DNA from: Acidobacteriota bacterium
Lineage (GTDB): Bacteria; Acidobacteriota; Terriglobia; Acidiferrales; UBA7541
NCBI GenBank assembly: GCA_013289855.1
Contig: JABCZD010000008.1
Coordinates: 1 to 64,000 of the forward strand
Length of the DNA stretch: 64,000 nucleotides
Direction of reading: 5' to 3'
The first letter of the stretch is position 1, and every line of letters begins with the position of its first letter. The translations under genes and the position numbers were made by a program. This document shows positions 26,885-36,282 of this stretch, in pieces. The notes beneath the pieces were generated by a model that ran no database searches, was not told the DNA's origin, and saw nothing but the letters and a program-made list of their open reading frames with translations.

Positions 26885-28009
26885 CTAGGGCTCCTCGCCC
26901 CCCGCGTGGGCGCTCACCAACACTGCGGAACCCCTGCGCGACGACTTGGCAAGACCGCGCTTTAACTTGGCCAGTGGTTGTTCCACAAATTTTGCCATCG
27001 CCCAGCCGTACCCGCACACCAGCGGCGCAGAAACCACCCCGGCTAGCGCCAGGCTCATTCCCAGTCGCTGATTAAAAGCGTGAATCACGCAAACGTGAAT
27101 CAGGTACATCGCATAGGACCGCCGTCCAATCCATCGGATGAAGGAATGCTCTAGTCCCGACACCACCCAGCTCTTGGGAAAGCTGAGCACAAAAATAAAA
27201 ATTGGCCCCAGCGCCAGCCCCTGAATCGAGTAGCGCAGCGTGTCCGCAAAAATCGGGCCGCGAATCACCTCCGAAATCATGATGCCAGTCAGCCCCAGCA
27301 CCGCCAGTTGGGCGCCGTTCTTCCGCACCCACGCCGGCACCCCATCCACGAAGGGATTCACGCTGACTGCCAACAAGCAGCCGAATAGGATTGAATCGAA
27401 CCGCGTATCCGTCCGATAGTAGTTCGTCGTGGAATGCAGCCACAAGATCGCCACGCAGCGCCACGCCAACGCCAGCGCGCACAGCCCGGCCAGAATTGCA
27501 GCCATCTTGCCCCGCGACCACCGCTTCCGCAGGAACAGCAAAAATAGCCACGGAAACAGCAGGTAAAAATGTTCTTCCACCGACAGAGACCATAAAATCC
27601 CCAGCCCGCCCGGGATGCCATGTGGCGTCAAAAAGTTCACATAGTTCGCTAGATACAGCGAAGCCACCACAATCGACTGCCAATACACCGTCCCCACGAA
27701 GATCCCGGCTGTCGCCAGCGCCATCCACACCGCCACCGTAACGTACATCGGAGGAAAAATACGGAAGGTTCTCCGCAGGTAAAACTGTGGGATGGATATC
27801 GTGCCGCTGCCATCCGCTTCGATGCGCAGCAGCGTGGTGATCAGATACCCGCTCAGAAAAAAGAAGATCGTTACCCCGATGCCCCCGCGGCCGATATACC
27901 GCTCCAGCCCCGAATGCCCCAGGTACACCAGCGCAAACGCAATCGCACGAATCCCGTCGAGACCTGGAATGTACGTCGTAGCTTTTTCGGACCCGGGTGC
28001 CGTTGCCAT
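26885..28009 (-). CDS. Acyltransferase family 3 (OafA/YrhL-like) membrane protein
   Basis: This 374-residue membrane protein has about ten transmembrane helices and the N-terminal family signature IPGLDGIRAIAFALVYLGH at about residues 14-32, with the conserved histidine of YLGHS and the following FFFLSGYLIT. It transfers acetyl or other acyl groups to sugars or lipids on the membrane face. It has ATG start 28009 with an AAAGG site upstream. It lies 24 bases after the PhyH gene and 156 before the methyltransferase. With MBOAT, this is the second possible O-acylation route in the locus. Confidence 0.93.
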   Translation of the reverse strand: MATAPGSEKATTYIPGLDGIRAIAFALVYLGHSGLERYIGRGGIGVTIFFFLSGYLITTLLRIEADGSGTISIPQFYLRRTFRIFPPMYVTVAVWMALATAGIFVGTVYWQSIVVASLYLANYVNFLTPHGIPGGLGILWSLSVEEHFYLLFPWLFLLFLRKRWSRGKMAAILAGLCALALAWRCVAILWLHSTTNYYRTDTRFDSILFGCLLAVSVNPFVDGVPAWVRKNGAQLAVLGLTGIMISEVIRGPIFADTLRYSIQGLALGPIFIFVLSFPKSWVVSGLEHSFIRWIGRRSYAMYLIHVCVIHAFNQRLGMSLALAGVVSAPLVCGYGWAMAKFVEQPLAKLKRGLAKSSRRGSAVLVSAHAGGEEP

Positions 28010-28033
28010 GCTGCCTTTCTTTCACGGCTTCGC

Positions 28034-28987
28034 TCAGGAGTGTGAGCGTAAATTGCGGATCGACCGGCCAACGCTTTCCCTCACGCCGTTCCATGTCGTA
28101 AATCCCCCACGCCGCAACTTTCGCCACGCGGCGACGAACACCCCGCCGCGCATCAGCCACTGTCTGCGCCGCGCTTGCGCCGCCGTATCTCTTTGCGCCA
28201 GCCAAGGAAACTCCCGCGCTTGTTTCGCCGGTGTCGGTGGCACTCCAAAAACCATCACGTACGCCAGCCGCGAACCTGCCGAAACATTCGGCCCTGCGCT
28301 GTGCAGCATCCGCGAATGATGAACCGCGCACCCGCCAGCCGGCAGTTCGCACGTCACCGCGGTTCCTTCGTCAAACGCCCCGACACACTGCAGCGCTTGC
28401 GACGTTGGATCGTTATTCGGTGGTCCGTGTCGCAACACCTCGTTGCGGTGTGATCCCGGCAAATACCGCAGGCACCCGTTTCCCACGTTCGCGTCCTGCA
28501 GCGCCACCCACACATTCATTTCGTGATATTCCAGCTTCGGATCGCGAAAGGCTTCATCCTGGTGCCACGGCGTTCCCGTGCCCACGTACGCCTGCTTCAC
28601 GATCGCCAGGTCGCAAATGCACCGCGCGTTCTCTCCCAAAATCTGTCTTGCAATCGCTTGGGCATTCTTAAAGCACTGCGTGCGGTGCAGTTCCGGCAGA
28701 TAATTCACCGGATTCATGATCTGTGGCGCGGTTTTCTTGACCCCATTCTTTTCCCCTGCCAGAAAATCTTCCTGCGCGCCCTCTTTTTCGCCCACCCGTC
28801 GTTCGAACAGGTCTTCGATTTTCGCCCGCAGCTCGCGGACCTCTTCTGGCGTGGCAATCTGTTGAATCGGCAGGTACCCGTTCGTTTGAAAGAACTCCTC
28901 TTGTTCGGCGCTTAGGCGCAGTCTTCCAACATCGCCTTCGCTGCTCGCGCGCTCGCCCTGGGGCTCGCGTTTCCGCTGCGCATACAT
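28034..28987 (-). CDS. Phytanoyl-CoA dioxygenase (PhyH) family protein
   Basis: This 317-residue iron/2-oxoglutarate dioxygenase has a double-stranded beta-helix core. The iron triad is visible: His and Asp in GTGTPWHQDEAF near residue 165 and the distal His in HHSRMLHSAGPNVS near 240, with the 2-oxoglutarate-binding Arg in GSRLAYVMV. PhyH proteins hydroxylate small molecules; in polysaccharide loci they often modify sugars or lipids, but the substrate is unknown. It starts at ATG 28987 and lies 64 bases after the GT2 gene and 24 before the acyltransferase. Confidence 0.92.
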   Translation of the reverse strand: MYAQRKREPQGERASSEGDVGRLRLSAEQEEFFQTNGYLPIQQIATPEEVRELRAKIEDLFERRVGEKEGAQEDFLAGEKNGVKKTAPQIMNPVNYLPELHRTQCFKNAQAIARQILGENARCICDLAIVKQAYVGTGTPWHQDEAFRDPKLEYHEMNVWVALQDANVGNGCLRYLPGSHRNEVLRHGPPNNDPTSQALQCVGAFDEGTAVTCELPAGGCAVHHSRMLHSAGPNVSAGSRLAYVMVFGVPPTPAKQAREFPWLAQRDTAAQARRRQWLMRGGVFVAAWRKLRRGGFTTWNGVRESVGRSIRNLRSHS

Positions 28988-29051
28988 AAAGTTTGTCGTC
29001 CCCTCAGCACACCCAAGCCCGCCCTAACTTCGCAACCCGCGTTGCGAAATC

Positions 29052-30011
29052 TTACAAGCCTACCGAACTGGCCACGGATCCCTCTTCCACCCGGGCTTTG
29101 GGATGGAACAGTGCCCGCACCTTCCGTCGGAACGACGACCGCAATACCCACATGGCCGTAAATATCGAAACTTCCATCACCCCCGGCCTGCCATGCCGGA
29201 ACATCTCTTTAAACAACTCCGGCACCGCTCCCCACGCACCCTCCATCGACGCCTCCGGCGCCAGTTGCGTCGAAATAAACCCCGCGTACGCTCGTGGCGT
29301 CATTCGCTCGCGGTTCCCTTGCAGCCACTCCAGCGACGAACGCCAGTTTTGCCCATTCGTGATCGATTCCCGCGGCTGCTCGATGTACCACAGCACCAGC
29401 GGCTCCCGCACAAAATGAAACGCCACTCCCGGGATCCGATCCACCCGCAAATACCATTCCGTATCCTGATGCCGCCGCAGCCCACTGGTAAATGGTGCCA
29501 GCTCCAGCAACGTCTTTCGCGTCATCAGCACCGAGGTCTGCAGCTGCCCCTCGCCGCGGAACAAACTCCTCCGATTAAACAGGTACTCACAGATCGGCTC
29601 CCCGTCCGCGGGAAATCTTCGCGGCCAGGGAAATCTTCCTGTCGGGCTGATCCCCACCATCCCCGTCGAAATAATCGGGTAAGGCTCCGTGGCCTGTATC
29701 GCCACCGCCGCTTGCTTCTCCAGCTTTGTGGGCAGCCATTCGTCGTCGTCGTCCAGAAACGCGATCCACTCCCCTGCCGCGTGCCGCACTCCCGCGTTCC
29801 GCGCGTCCGAACCGCCCACCGAAGCCGGCAGCACAATCGGTCTCAGCCGCGCGTCCGAAACTTTCGCCAGCGCAGCGCTGCTCTTCGCGCACGGTCCGTC
29901 AATCACCACCAGTACTTCTAGCTCCCGGTGCGTCTGCGCCAAAGCGCTCTTCACCGCCCGCAACAGCAGGTCCGGACGATTGCGTGTCGGAATCACCACC
30001 GAAATCAGCAC
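29052..30011 (-). CDS. Glycosyltransferase family 2 protein
   Basis: This inverting GT-A glycosyltransferase starts in the first beta strand: VLISVVIPTRNRPDLLLRAVKSALAQTH. The GTG at 30011 is the more natural start (319 residues); TTG at 30032 would add seven. Nucleotide-binding LVVIDGP and the metal-binding FLDDDDEWLPTKLEKQ (D-x-D-like) are visible, and a conserved acidic WYLRVD acceptor-site segment lies near residue 190. The extended C-terminal 80 residues may be a membrane-associated tail (IFTAMWVL). It probably adds a sugar to the exopolysaccharide repeat. A terminator-like site separates it from the O-antigen ligase gene upstream. Confidence 0.92.
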   Translation of the reverse strand: MLISVVIPTRNRPDLLLRAVKSALAQTHRELEVLVVIDGPCAKSSAALAKVSDARLRPIVLPASVGGSDARNAGVRHAAGEWIAFLDDDDEWLPTKLEKQAAVAIQATEPYPIISTGMVGISPTGRFPWPRRFPADGEPICEYLFNRRSLFRGEGQLQTSVLMTRKTLLELAPFTSGLRRHQDTEWYLRVDRIPGVAFHFVREPLVLWYIEQPRESITNGQNWRSSLEWLQGNRERMTPRAYAGFISTQLAPEASMEGAWGAVPELFKEMFRHGRPGVMEVSIFTAMWVLRSSFRRKVRALFHPKARVEEGSVASSVGL

Positions 30012-30032
30012 AAATGCCCCCGTAAACGTCAA

Positions 30033-30356
30033 GAATTCAATGTCTTACTAGCACTGGCGACAAACCCGACCGTGGTATCCGCTTTACCCTGATTATCGTC
30101 GCCCGTCTAAAAGCTCAAAATTCTTTCTTGACAACAAAATTTACATATGCGACACTTACCATTGTATATAACTGCGCCTCACCGCCCGCGAGATCCCCCT
30201 AAACAACCATAAGGGTTTCAAGTCGGGACGTTCCCACGTCCGCTCTCACTGGAGGTCCGAGTAACCACTTGTGTAATCTGCGTCCGGCGTAAGCCGCCCG
30301 GAATGAGCACTTAAAAAAACCCCTAGGGGGTACCCTTTTGTGCGTTCCGGTTCCCC
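30033..30356. other. Intergenic region between GT2 and O-antigen ligase genes
   Basis: This 324-base gap between two minus-strand genes holds the terminator-like site at its ligase end. It also contains an AT-rich stretch near 30120-30175, including TTGACA (30128-30133) on the plus strand, where no plus-strand gene follows. It probably contains the promoter of the GT2-PhyH-acyltransferase-methyltransferase set. No gene seen. Confidence 0.45.
30313..30331 (-). terminator. Terminator-like hairpin after the O-antigen ligase gene
   Basis: On the minus strand ACCCC, loop CTA and GGGGT are followed by a run of six T residues. The stem is only 5 bp, so it is weak. It sits about 25 bases after the ligase stop and may close the core exopolysaccharide operon. 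Confidence 0.5.
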
Positions 30357-31667
30357 TCACGTCTGGTAACCCGGAAGAATCCCGTTCACTCCGGAAACCT
30401 CCCCATCCCCACCGTCGTCGGACGCCGCGGTCTCGGTAGCCAATTGCCTTCCCTCAACCTGCGCCAGCGCCAGCGATACATAAATCGTCACGTAAGGAAT
30501 CCAGAAAAACGACATCAACCGCAGAATGTAACTTTCACCCAGGTTCAGCACCGCCAAAAATAACAGCACGAACAGTGCGAACTTCGCCGAGCTACTCTCA
30601 TTCGCGCGGAACAAACTACCGGCTCGCCACAAACTGGTGATAAACCCGCCAAAAAATATAAGTAAACCGACAATTCCGACACTGAGCAAAATGTCGAGAT
30701 ATCCATTATGGGCGTGGGGAGGACGCCAGCCGCTCAGCACGTACAGTACCTTCTGCAAATCCCGGGACCATTCGACCCAGAAAACATCGTATCCGTAGCC
30801 CCACCAGGGATGTCTGCCGATGGCATTCAGAACTTCTTTCCACATAGGTATGCGACTGGTCAAAGTGGAACTGCGGCCCGCCGCTTCCGCAATGATGTCG
30901 AAATTGCGGATCGCGAGCAAAGCGCCCATCGCCAAGATCGGCACGAGCGGAACCCACAGCGGCAACGTTTTGCGGCTCGAAATCCGCATAAGATGAACGA
31001 CCGGGTACATCGCGATGCAGAACAGCAGCGCAACCAGCGCGGTCGCGGAATTAGAGAGAATGAGCAAGATGCAAGCCCCGCTGAGGGTGGTAATTCGGAG
31101 CCAGGCTGGTATGGCCTTTGGTTTTCCGAACACGAAAACCAGCATGACAAACACCACCATCGCGCTCATGGTGTTCTTTTGCGGGTAGAGCCCTTTCACA
31201 CTTCCCATGTGCAAGTCGGTGGAGAGCCCATAGGAAGGTATGAAGATGGCGGCACAGGCGCTTCCAAAAACGATTAGAATGGACAGCCATCCGAACAAAT
31301 TCATCTGTTCGTCCCAGTCGAAGCAAGTGGCGATGAAAATGGCGAACAAAGTCACAGCCCAGAGAAAAATGGCGTGACGCAGCGTGAAACGCGGATCGTA
31401 CGACCACGCCGTGGAAGCAAGCGCCAGGCCGCACAGCGCGACAATCCAGCCTGCATGGCGCAGACCATCGAGTACTTTTCTCCAGTGAATCACCAGGAAT
31501 GGTACTAGGGTCGCACAGAAAAGTAACCTCGCGACACTCTCCCACGGCTGCGGCTGTGCGCGGCCCGTCAAACCGCCTGCCCCAATGTTTCCAGCTACCC
31601 CGACCCCCGTGAGGAACAGCAGGGTCGCGACAACATAAGCTTTTTCGAGATTTTGCAATATCTTCAT
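30357..31667 (-). CDS. O-antigen ligase/polymerase (Wzy/WaaL-like)
   Basis: This 436-residue polytopic protein probably polymerises or ligates the lipid-linked repeat in the periplasm. About 11 to 12 hydrophobic helices surround the Wzy_C region: LTSRIPMWKEVLNAIGRHPWWGYGYD near 273 and PPHAHNGYLDILLSVGIVGL near 315. The periplasmic loop with the H-x-H/N-G-Y pattern is the usual active region. It has ATG start 31667 and a four-base overlap with the flippase gene, so the two are translated together. The C-terminus is an acidic soluble tail. Wzy and WaaL cannot be told apart from sequence alone. Confidence 0.9.
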   Translation of the reverse strand: MKILQNLEKAYVVATLLFLTGVGVAGNIGAGGLTGRAQPQPWESVARLLFCATLVPFLVIHWRKVLDGLRHAGWIVALCGLALASTAWSYDPRFTLRHAIFLWAVTLFAIFIATCFDWDEQMNLFGWLSILIVFGSACAAIFIPSYGLSTDLHMGSVKGLYPQKNTMSAMVVFVMLVFVFGKPKAIPAWLRITTLSGACILLILSNSATALVALLFCIAMYPVVHLMRISSRKTLPLWVPLVPILAMGALLAIRNFDIIAEAAGRSSTLTSRIPMWKEVLNAIGRHPWWGYGYDVFWVEWSRDLQKVLYVLSGWRPPHAHNGYLDILLSVGIVGLLIFFGGFITSLWRAGSLFRANESSSAKFALFVLLFLAVLNLGESYILRLMSFFWIPYVTIYVSLALAQVEGRQLATETAASDDGGDGEVSGVNGILPGYQT

Positions 31668-32965
31668 GCTCGTTCCGCGGAAAGCTGAGGACTCATGCGC
31701 GCCTCCCTGGCCATCACAAACATCAGAATGCCGTACATCACAACCGCCAATGTGCCGTCACAGGCCAGACTCGACCACGCGGCTCCGCGCCACGAATACA
31801 ACGGAATCAACCAGAAATTCAGTCCTACGTTGAGCAGGGCAACGAACACTTGCGCCGCCGTGCGCAAACCCTGATACCCGGCTCCCGTTACCGAGTCCGA
31901 AAGGAAATAATGGATCGTCTTCAGCAACGGCAAAAGCGCCAGCCATCGTAACGCTTCTACGGTGCGCGCGAAATCCTTGCCGATGACCAGGGGAAATACG
32001 GGCGCCAGCAAATACAGCCCGGCAAACGCCACAACCGAATACCCGATCATCCGCGGCAAGATTCGCTTGGCGTAGGCAAAACTTGCCGCAATGCCGTGCT
32101 GCCCTTTGCGAAAAAAATTAGAGTACGCTGCATGCAAAACCGACCTGACCGGCACGAACGCCACGTCAATTACGCGATACGCCGCGCCATAAATACCGGT
32201 GCCGTCCAGAGTCGAAAGACTCGCCATCATCGTCTTGTCGATATCGTTGTAAACCGTCTGAGCGCTTAGTCCCGCGCCAAAGTAAAATCCCTCGACCAGC
32301 TCCGCCCTAATCCGTGAAAGCTGTAGCCGCGGGGCGCCCAGCTTCCAGTTCGTGATCACGATTCCGACCACACAGGAAATTGCCGTGCTGCCAAGATAAA
32401 ACCACCCCAGCGTCATTGCCGAAGCGTGATGCCAAACGCTGATGATAATTGCCGCGGAAATCAAACGCAGGGTAAACGGAAGCAAACCGACGCTCGCCGT
32501 ATAGTTCATCTGATCCATGGCCTGAAAGGCATTCGCTGCGAAATCGTTGATGCGCGCCCCGATCATGTCGGACAAACAAATCACCACAATCAGTAGCATT
32601 GGAATCGTCGGCGGCAGAATCCAGTGCGCCACAATTATGATGACGCCCATTAACGCGAGCCCGGAGACGCACAGCAAGAAGAGCGCGTTGCCCCAGTACA
32701 CGGCAAAGAGAGACTTGTCTCGTGACACATTCTTGATTAGCAGATTTCCGGCGCCGGCGCCGGCAAACGGCGCGGCAATGGCGATCAGCGCGGTGGTGCC
32801 CACGAACGCACCATACTCGCGCGGACCGAGCGCCCGCGCGATCAAAATAAAATAACCCGCTTGGACAATGATGCGAAGGCCATAGCCCAGGAACATCCAC
32901 ACGGAGTTCCGCCCCAACGTGCTCTGTTTGACGCGGACAATCCAGGATTTGGCGTAATCGATCAT
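31664..32965 (-). CDS. Polysaccharide flippase (Wzx/MATE-like)
   Basis: This 433-residue membrane protein of the MOP superfamily flips lipid-linked sugar repeats across the inner membrane. The N-terminal helices (GRNSVWMFLGYGLRIIVQAGYFILIARALGPREYGAF at about 18-55) carry the polysaccharide-biosynthesis signature RALGPREYG. About 12 to 14 transmembrane helices run to the C-terminus. It has ATG start 32965. It overlaps the ligase/polymerase gene by four bases, indicating a Wzx/Wzy-dependent pathway. Confidence 0.92.
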   Translation of the reverse strand: MIDYAKSWIVRVKQSTLGRNSVWMFLGYGLRIIVQAGYFILIARALGPREYGAFVGTTALIAIAAPFAGAGAGNLLIKNVSRDKSLFAVYWGNALFLLCVSGLALMGVIIIVAHWILPPTIPMLLIVVICLSDMIGARINDFAANAFQAMDQMNYTASVGLLPFTLRLISAAIIISVWHHASAMTLGWFYLGSTAISCVVGIVITNWKLGAPRLQLSRIRAELVEGFYFGAGLSAQTVYNDIDKTMMASLSTLDGTGIYGAAYRVIDVAFVPVRSVLHAAYSNFFRKGQHGIAASFAYAKRILPRMIGYSVVAFAGLYLLAPVFPLVIGKDFARTVEALRWLALLPLLKTIHYFLSDSVTGAGYQGLRTAAQVFVALLNVGLNFWLIPLYSWRGAAWSSLACDGTLAVVMYGILMFVMAREARMSPQLSAERA

Positions 32966-33076
32966 TCTTCGAATTAGGTATTTTTCTCGGAACTAAAGAT
33001 TCGGCCTACGCGAAATAAATTCATCTCCGCAGGGCGCTCCATGATCCCGCTATTTCTGAAACGATGAAATGCGCTT

Positions 33077-34519
33077 TCAGTCCGCGGAGTTGCTGGCCCT
33101 CAGCGCCGGGACAGGCTCTGCGGAATACTCAACACCCGGCAACGATTCCGCCGCCGGATGCGCCGACGCACGGCCTATGCTGTGATAAATGAATCCTGCC
33201 TTTGCCATGGCCGCGGGTTGGTAGAGATTCCGCCCGTCAATCACGATCGGATATTTTAACAGCGCGCGCATCCGTTTGAAATCCAGCACAGCAAATTCCG
33301 CCCATTCCGTCAAAATCAAAAGTGCGTCCGAACCGCGCGCCGTTTCGTACTCATCGTCCACATAGGTGACGCTCGCCGCGGACAACACCTTCCTGGCGTT
33401 CGGCATGCCGGCCGGATCATAAACTTTTAACTGCGCTCCTTCCTTCACCAGCGCCTCAATAATCGAAAGGGCGGGCGATTCGCGCACATCATCCGTGTCC
33501 GCTTTAAAAGCCAGGCCCAGCACACCGAGCTGCTTGCCACGCAGCGTCCACAGCGCACTACGGATCTTTTTCAAAAACCGCACGCGCTGATCACTGTTGA
33601 TACGCATCACTTCGGTCAGCAAACCAAAGTCATAGTTGCACTGTTCAGCCACGGAGCGGAAGGCCTGCACATCCTTCGGGAAGCATGAGCCCCCATAGCC
33701 AATTCCGGCGTTCAAAAATTTCGACCCAATTCGCGAATCCGAACCAATCCCCGCGCACACCTGCTGAATATCCGCTCCCACTTCCTCGGAAATATTCGCC
33801 ACCGCGTTAATAAACGAAATTTTCATCGCCAAAAACGCATTCGAGGCGTGCTTAATCAACTCCGCGCTCTTCGCGTTGGTCACAACCATCGGCGCCTTCG
33901 CATACCGGTAGCTCTCTAACGGAAACCGCGCCGGCTCCCCATAATAGCTGCCGCTCGTCAACGGTTTATAGACCGCCTGCATGACCGATGCGCTCGCTGA
34001 GTCGTCCGCCCCGATTACAATCCTGTCTGGGTAAAGAAAATCCGTAACCGCCGAGCCTTCTCGTAAAAATTCGGGATTCGAGACCACGGAAAACGTGCCG
34101 GACGCAGCGCCATTCAAAGTCAGTGACTTGTGCAACCATTCGCAGGTCCGCACTGGAACCGTGCTCTTCTCCACGATAACTTTGGAACCCGCAAGAGCCG
34201 TCGCGATTTCATACGCGACCGCTTCCACATAGGATAAATCCGCCTCGCCTGTCTGCGATTGCGGCGTACCTACGGTGATGAACACCACATCCGATTGCCG
34301 CACCGCATCCGGCACGGAGGTCGAAAAAAGCAATCGCTCACCCTTGTGTCGCGCCAGCAACTCCGGAAGATACTGCTCGTGGATGGGCGTTTCGCCGCGC
34401 TCGAGCGCGGCGATCTTTAAGCCATCGTTATCCACACTAATGACGTTATGGCCGATCTCCGCAAAACAAACTGCCGAAACCAGCCCCACATACCCAGACC
34501 CTATCACCGCAATGCGCAT
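33077..34519 (-). CDS. ugd: UDP-glucose 6-dehydrogenase
   Basis: This enzyme oxidises UDP-glucose twice with NAD to UDP-glucuronate in the cytoplasm. The 480-residue protein starts with the NAD motif IAVIGSGYVGLVSAVCFAE at about 3-21. The conserved EKSTVPVRT lies near 118 and NPEFLREGSAV near 150. The catalytic cysteine is in GYGGSCFPKDVQAF near 272. The C-terminal UDP-binding domain follows. It has an additional 40-residue tail. It sits between the flippase and sugar transferase genes and supplies uronic acid for the exopolysaccharide, consistent with the lyase-like gene nearby. Confidence 0.95.
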   Translation of the reverse strand: MRIAVIGSGYVGLVSAVCFAEIGHNVISVDNDGLKIAALERGETPIHEQYLPELLARHKGERLLFSTSVPDAVRQSDVVFITVGTPQSQTGEADLSYVEAVAYEIATALAGSKVIVEKSTVPVRTCEWLHKSLTLNGAASGTFSVVSNPEFLREGSAVTDFLYPDRIVIGADDSASASVMQAVYKPLTSGSYYGEPARFPLESYRYAKAPMVVTNAKSAELIKHASNAFLAMKISFINAVANISEEVGADIQQVCAGIGSDSRIGSKFLNAGIGYGGSCFPKDVQAFRSVAEQCNYDFGLLTEVMRINSDQRVRFLKKIRSALWTLRGKQLGVLGLAFKADTDDVRESPALSIIEALVKEGAQLKVYDPAGMPNARKVLSAASVTYVDDEYETARGSDALLILTEWAEFAVLDFKRMRALLKYPIVIDGRNLYQPAAMAKAGFIYHSIGRASAHPAAESLPGVEYSAEPVPALRASNSAD

Positions 34520-34600
34520 AATTAGTGCGATCCCCCGGATTTTTTGATTTCGTCATGCCGCGAATCCTCCGCACTAGGCCGGTTAGCGGCGGCAAAAGCA

Positions 34601-36043
34601 CTACGCTGCTCCCGATCCCTTAATTACCGCCGGGATTGTCCGCGCCAAAATTTGCAGGTCCAACCAAATGGACCACTTGTCGATATATTCCATGTCCAAT
34701 TCCATCCACTGCTCAAATGGCAGCTCACTTCGCCCCTTGATTTGCCACAGGCAGGTAATACCCGGCGGAACACTGAAACGCCGTCGCTGCCAGTCCTCAT
34801 CGAACAATTGATAATCCCGCGTAGGAATAGCCCTCGGGCCCACCAGGCTCATATCCCCTTTGAGCACGTTCAGCAGTTGCGGCAGTTCGTCGATGCTGGT
34901 TTTCCGAAGAATTTTGCCAATCGGCGTTATTCGCGGGTCATTGGTAATCTTAAAAACCGGACCGGTCATCTCATTCAAATGCAACAACTCTTCCTGAATT
35001 CTCTCGGCGTTAGGGACCATGGTGCGAAACTTGTACATCGTGAATTTTCGCTTATTGAGGCCCACGCGCTGTTGCCCAAAAAAGACAGAGCCGGGCGAGG
35101 TAAGTTTGATCAGCGCTGCGGTCAACAGGAGTATCGGCGCCAGAACCACCAACGCAAACAACGAAATCGTCAGGTCGATCCCACGTTTGAACACAAAGGG
35201 CCAGCCTTCGCTTACCACGCCCGGCGTGGCAATCTGCGGATCGCCATCGACGGCCACTATGCGCGGCTTGGCCAGCTTCAAATTGAAAATGTCGGTATCG
35301 AAACGCAGCATGATGCCATGCTGCTCGCATACCGCGGCCATGCGCGCGGCATGCTCGTAATAGGAGCGCAGCGGCAAATAAATCGCCACTTCATCCACCA
35401 CATTGTGCCGCAAAAACTCCGCCACGCCGGAAAAGTCGCACGCCAACGGCAATCCGGTGGCTTGAAACTCGTGCATCAACGCCCAATCGTGATCGACAAA
35501 ACCCACGAGGCGATAGCCGTATTCCGGCACTGCGGCCATTTTCCGCGCAAAGGCGATGGCCCGCGCATTGGTTCCCATGATCAGGATGTGGCGCAGATTA
35601 TGTCCATCGCGCCGCACACCCGCCAGCCAGTAGCGCAGCAGCCAGCGTGAGGCACACACCGCCATGGATACGATGGCCCAGAAGAGCAGCAAAAATTTCG
35701 GGGTGTTCACCATGCGCAAGGAGAACAGCATCGCCAGAACCGCGAGGCACGCGGTCGAAAGCGCGGTGGCTTTTAGCGCGTCCAGCAGTTCCGCCCGCTT
35801 GGTCGACAATCTCTTCGACTCATACAAGCCGCACAAGGAAAGCATTATGTGGCACAAAAATAGCGCCAGCGCAAAAATCGCGCAGTTGGACAGCTTTACG
35901 CGGTACGAAAGAAATTGTTCGAGTGGCGTGGCGTGTTGTGCGGTAGCCACAAGAAACGTCGCGAGCCCGAACGAACAGAACACCAAGCCCACATCGAACA
36001 ATTTCAGCGCATTCAAAAGAAACCGACGGTTTACGTCACTCAC
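34601..36043 (-). CDS. Polyprenyl-phosphate sugar-1-phosphate transferase (WbaP-like)
   Basis: This 480-residue initiating transferase loads the first sugar onto undecaprenyl phosphate. The N-terminal half has about four transmembrane helices and a nucleotide-binding CoA-like domain (residues about 140-260). The C-terminal bacterial sugar transferase domain has YKFRTM near 335, [24 protein letters not shown] near 370, and [16 protein letters not shown] near 398, ending in [18 protein letters not shown]. This is the conserved catalytic set of the Wbap/EpsL group. The GTG start at 36043 has no better neighbour. It lies 239 bases after gumC and 81 before ugd. Confidence 0.94.
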   Translation of the reverse strand: MSDVNRRFLLNALKLFDVGLVFCSFGLATFLVATAQHATPLEQFLSYRVKLSNCAIFALALFLCHIMLSLCGLYESKRLSTKRAELLDALKATALSTACLAVLAMLFSLRMVNTPKFLLLFWAIVSMAVCASRWLLRYWLAGVRRDGHNLRHILIMGTNARAIAFARKMAAVPEYGYRLVGFVDHDWALMHEFQATGLPLACDFSGVAEFLRHNVVDEVAIYLPLRSYYEHAARMAAVCEQHGIMLRFDTDIFNLKLAKPRIVAVDGDPQIATPGVVSEGWPFVFKRGIDLTISLFALVVLAPILLLTAALIKLTSPGSVFFGQQRVGLNKRKFTMYKFRTMVPNAERIQEELLHLNEMTGPVFKITNDPRITPIGKILRKTSIDELPQLLNVLKGDMSLVGPRAIPTRDYQLFDEDWQRRRFSVPPGITCLWQIKGRSELPFEQWMELDMEYIDKWSIWLDLQILARTIPAVIKGSGAA

Positions 36044-36282
36044 TGGTTCTCTCTCTGTGCGAGGATTTGTTCTCTTGCATCCACTTCTTTTGTTGCCACC
36101 CCAGGGCTGTGGGCGTTGAGCGAATCAAAAAATCGGCCGGAGGAATCGCACCTAGCGACGCCAACACAACATCCCAAATTGTTTCGCCGGGCACGACCGC
36201 GGTCGGCAAGTTCTTCAGCGGGCGCGGCGCGGGAGGAAAGCAACTAAGACTTCCCTTCCCCGCCGTCGGTATTCTTTCAGCG

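Noticed and set aside
27072-28352. 426-codon minus-strand frame overlapping the acyltransferase and PhyH genes
   Set aside because: Out-of-frame shadow of two well-supported genes.
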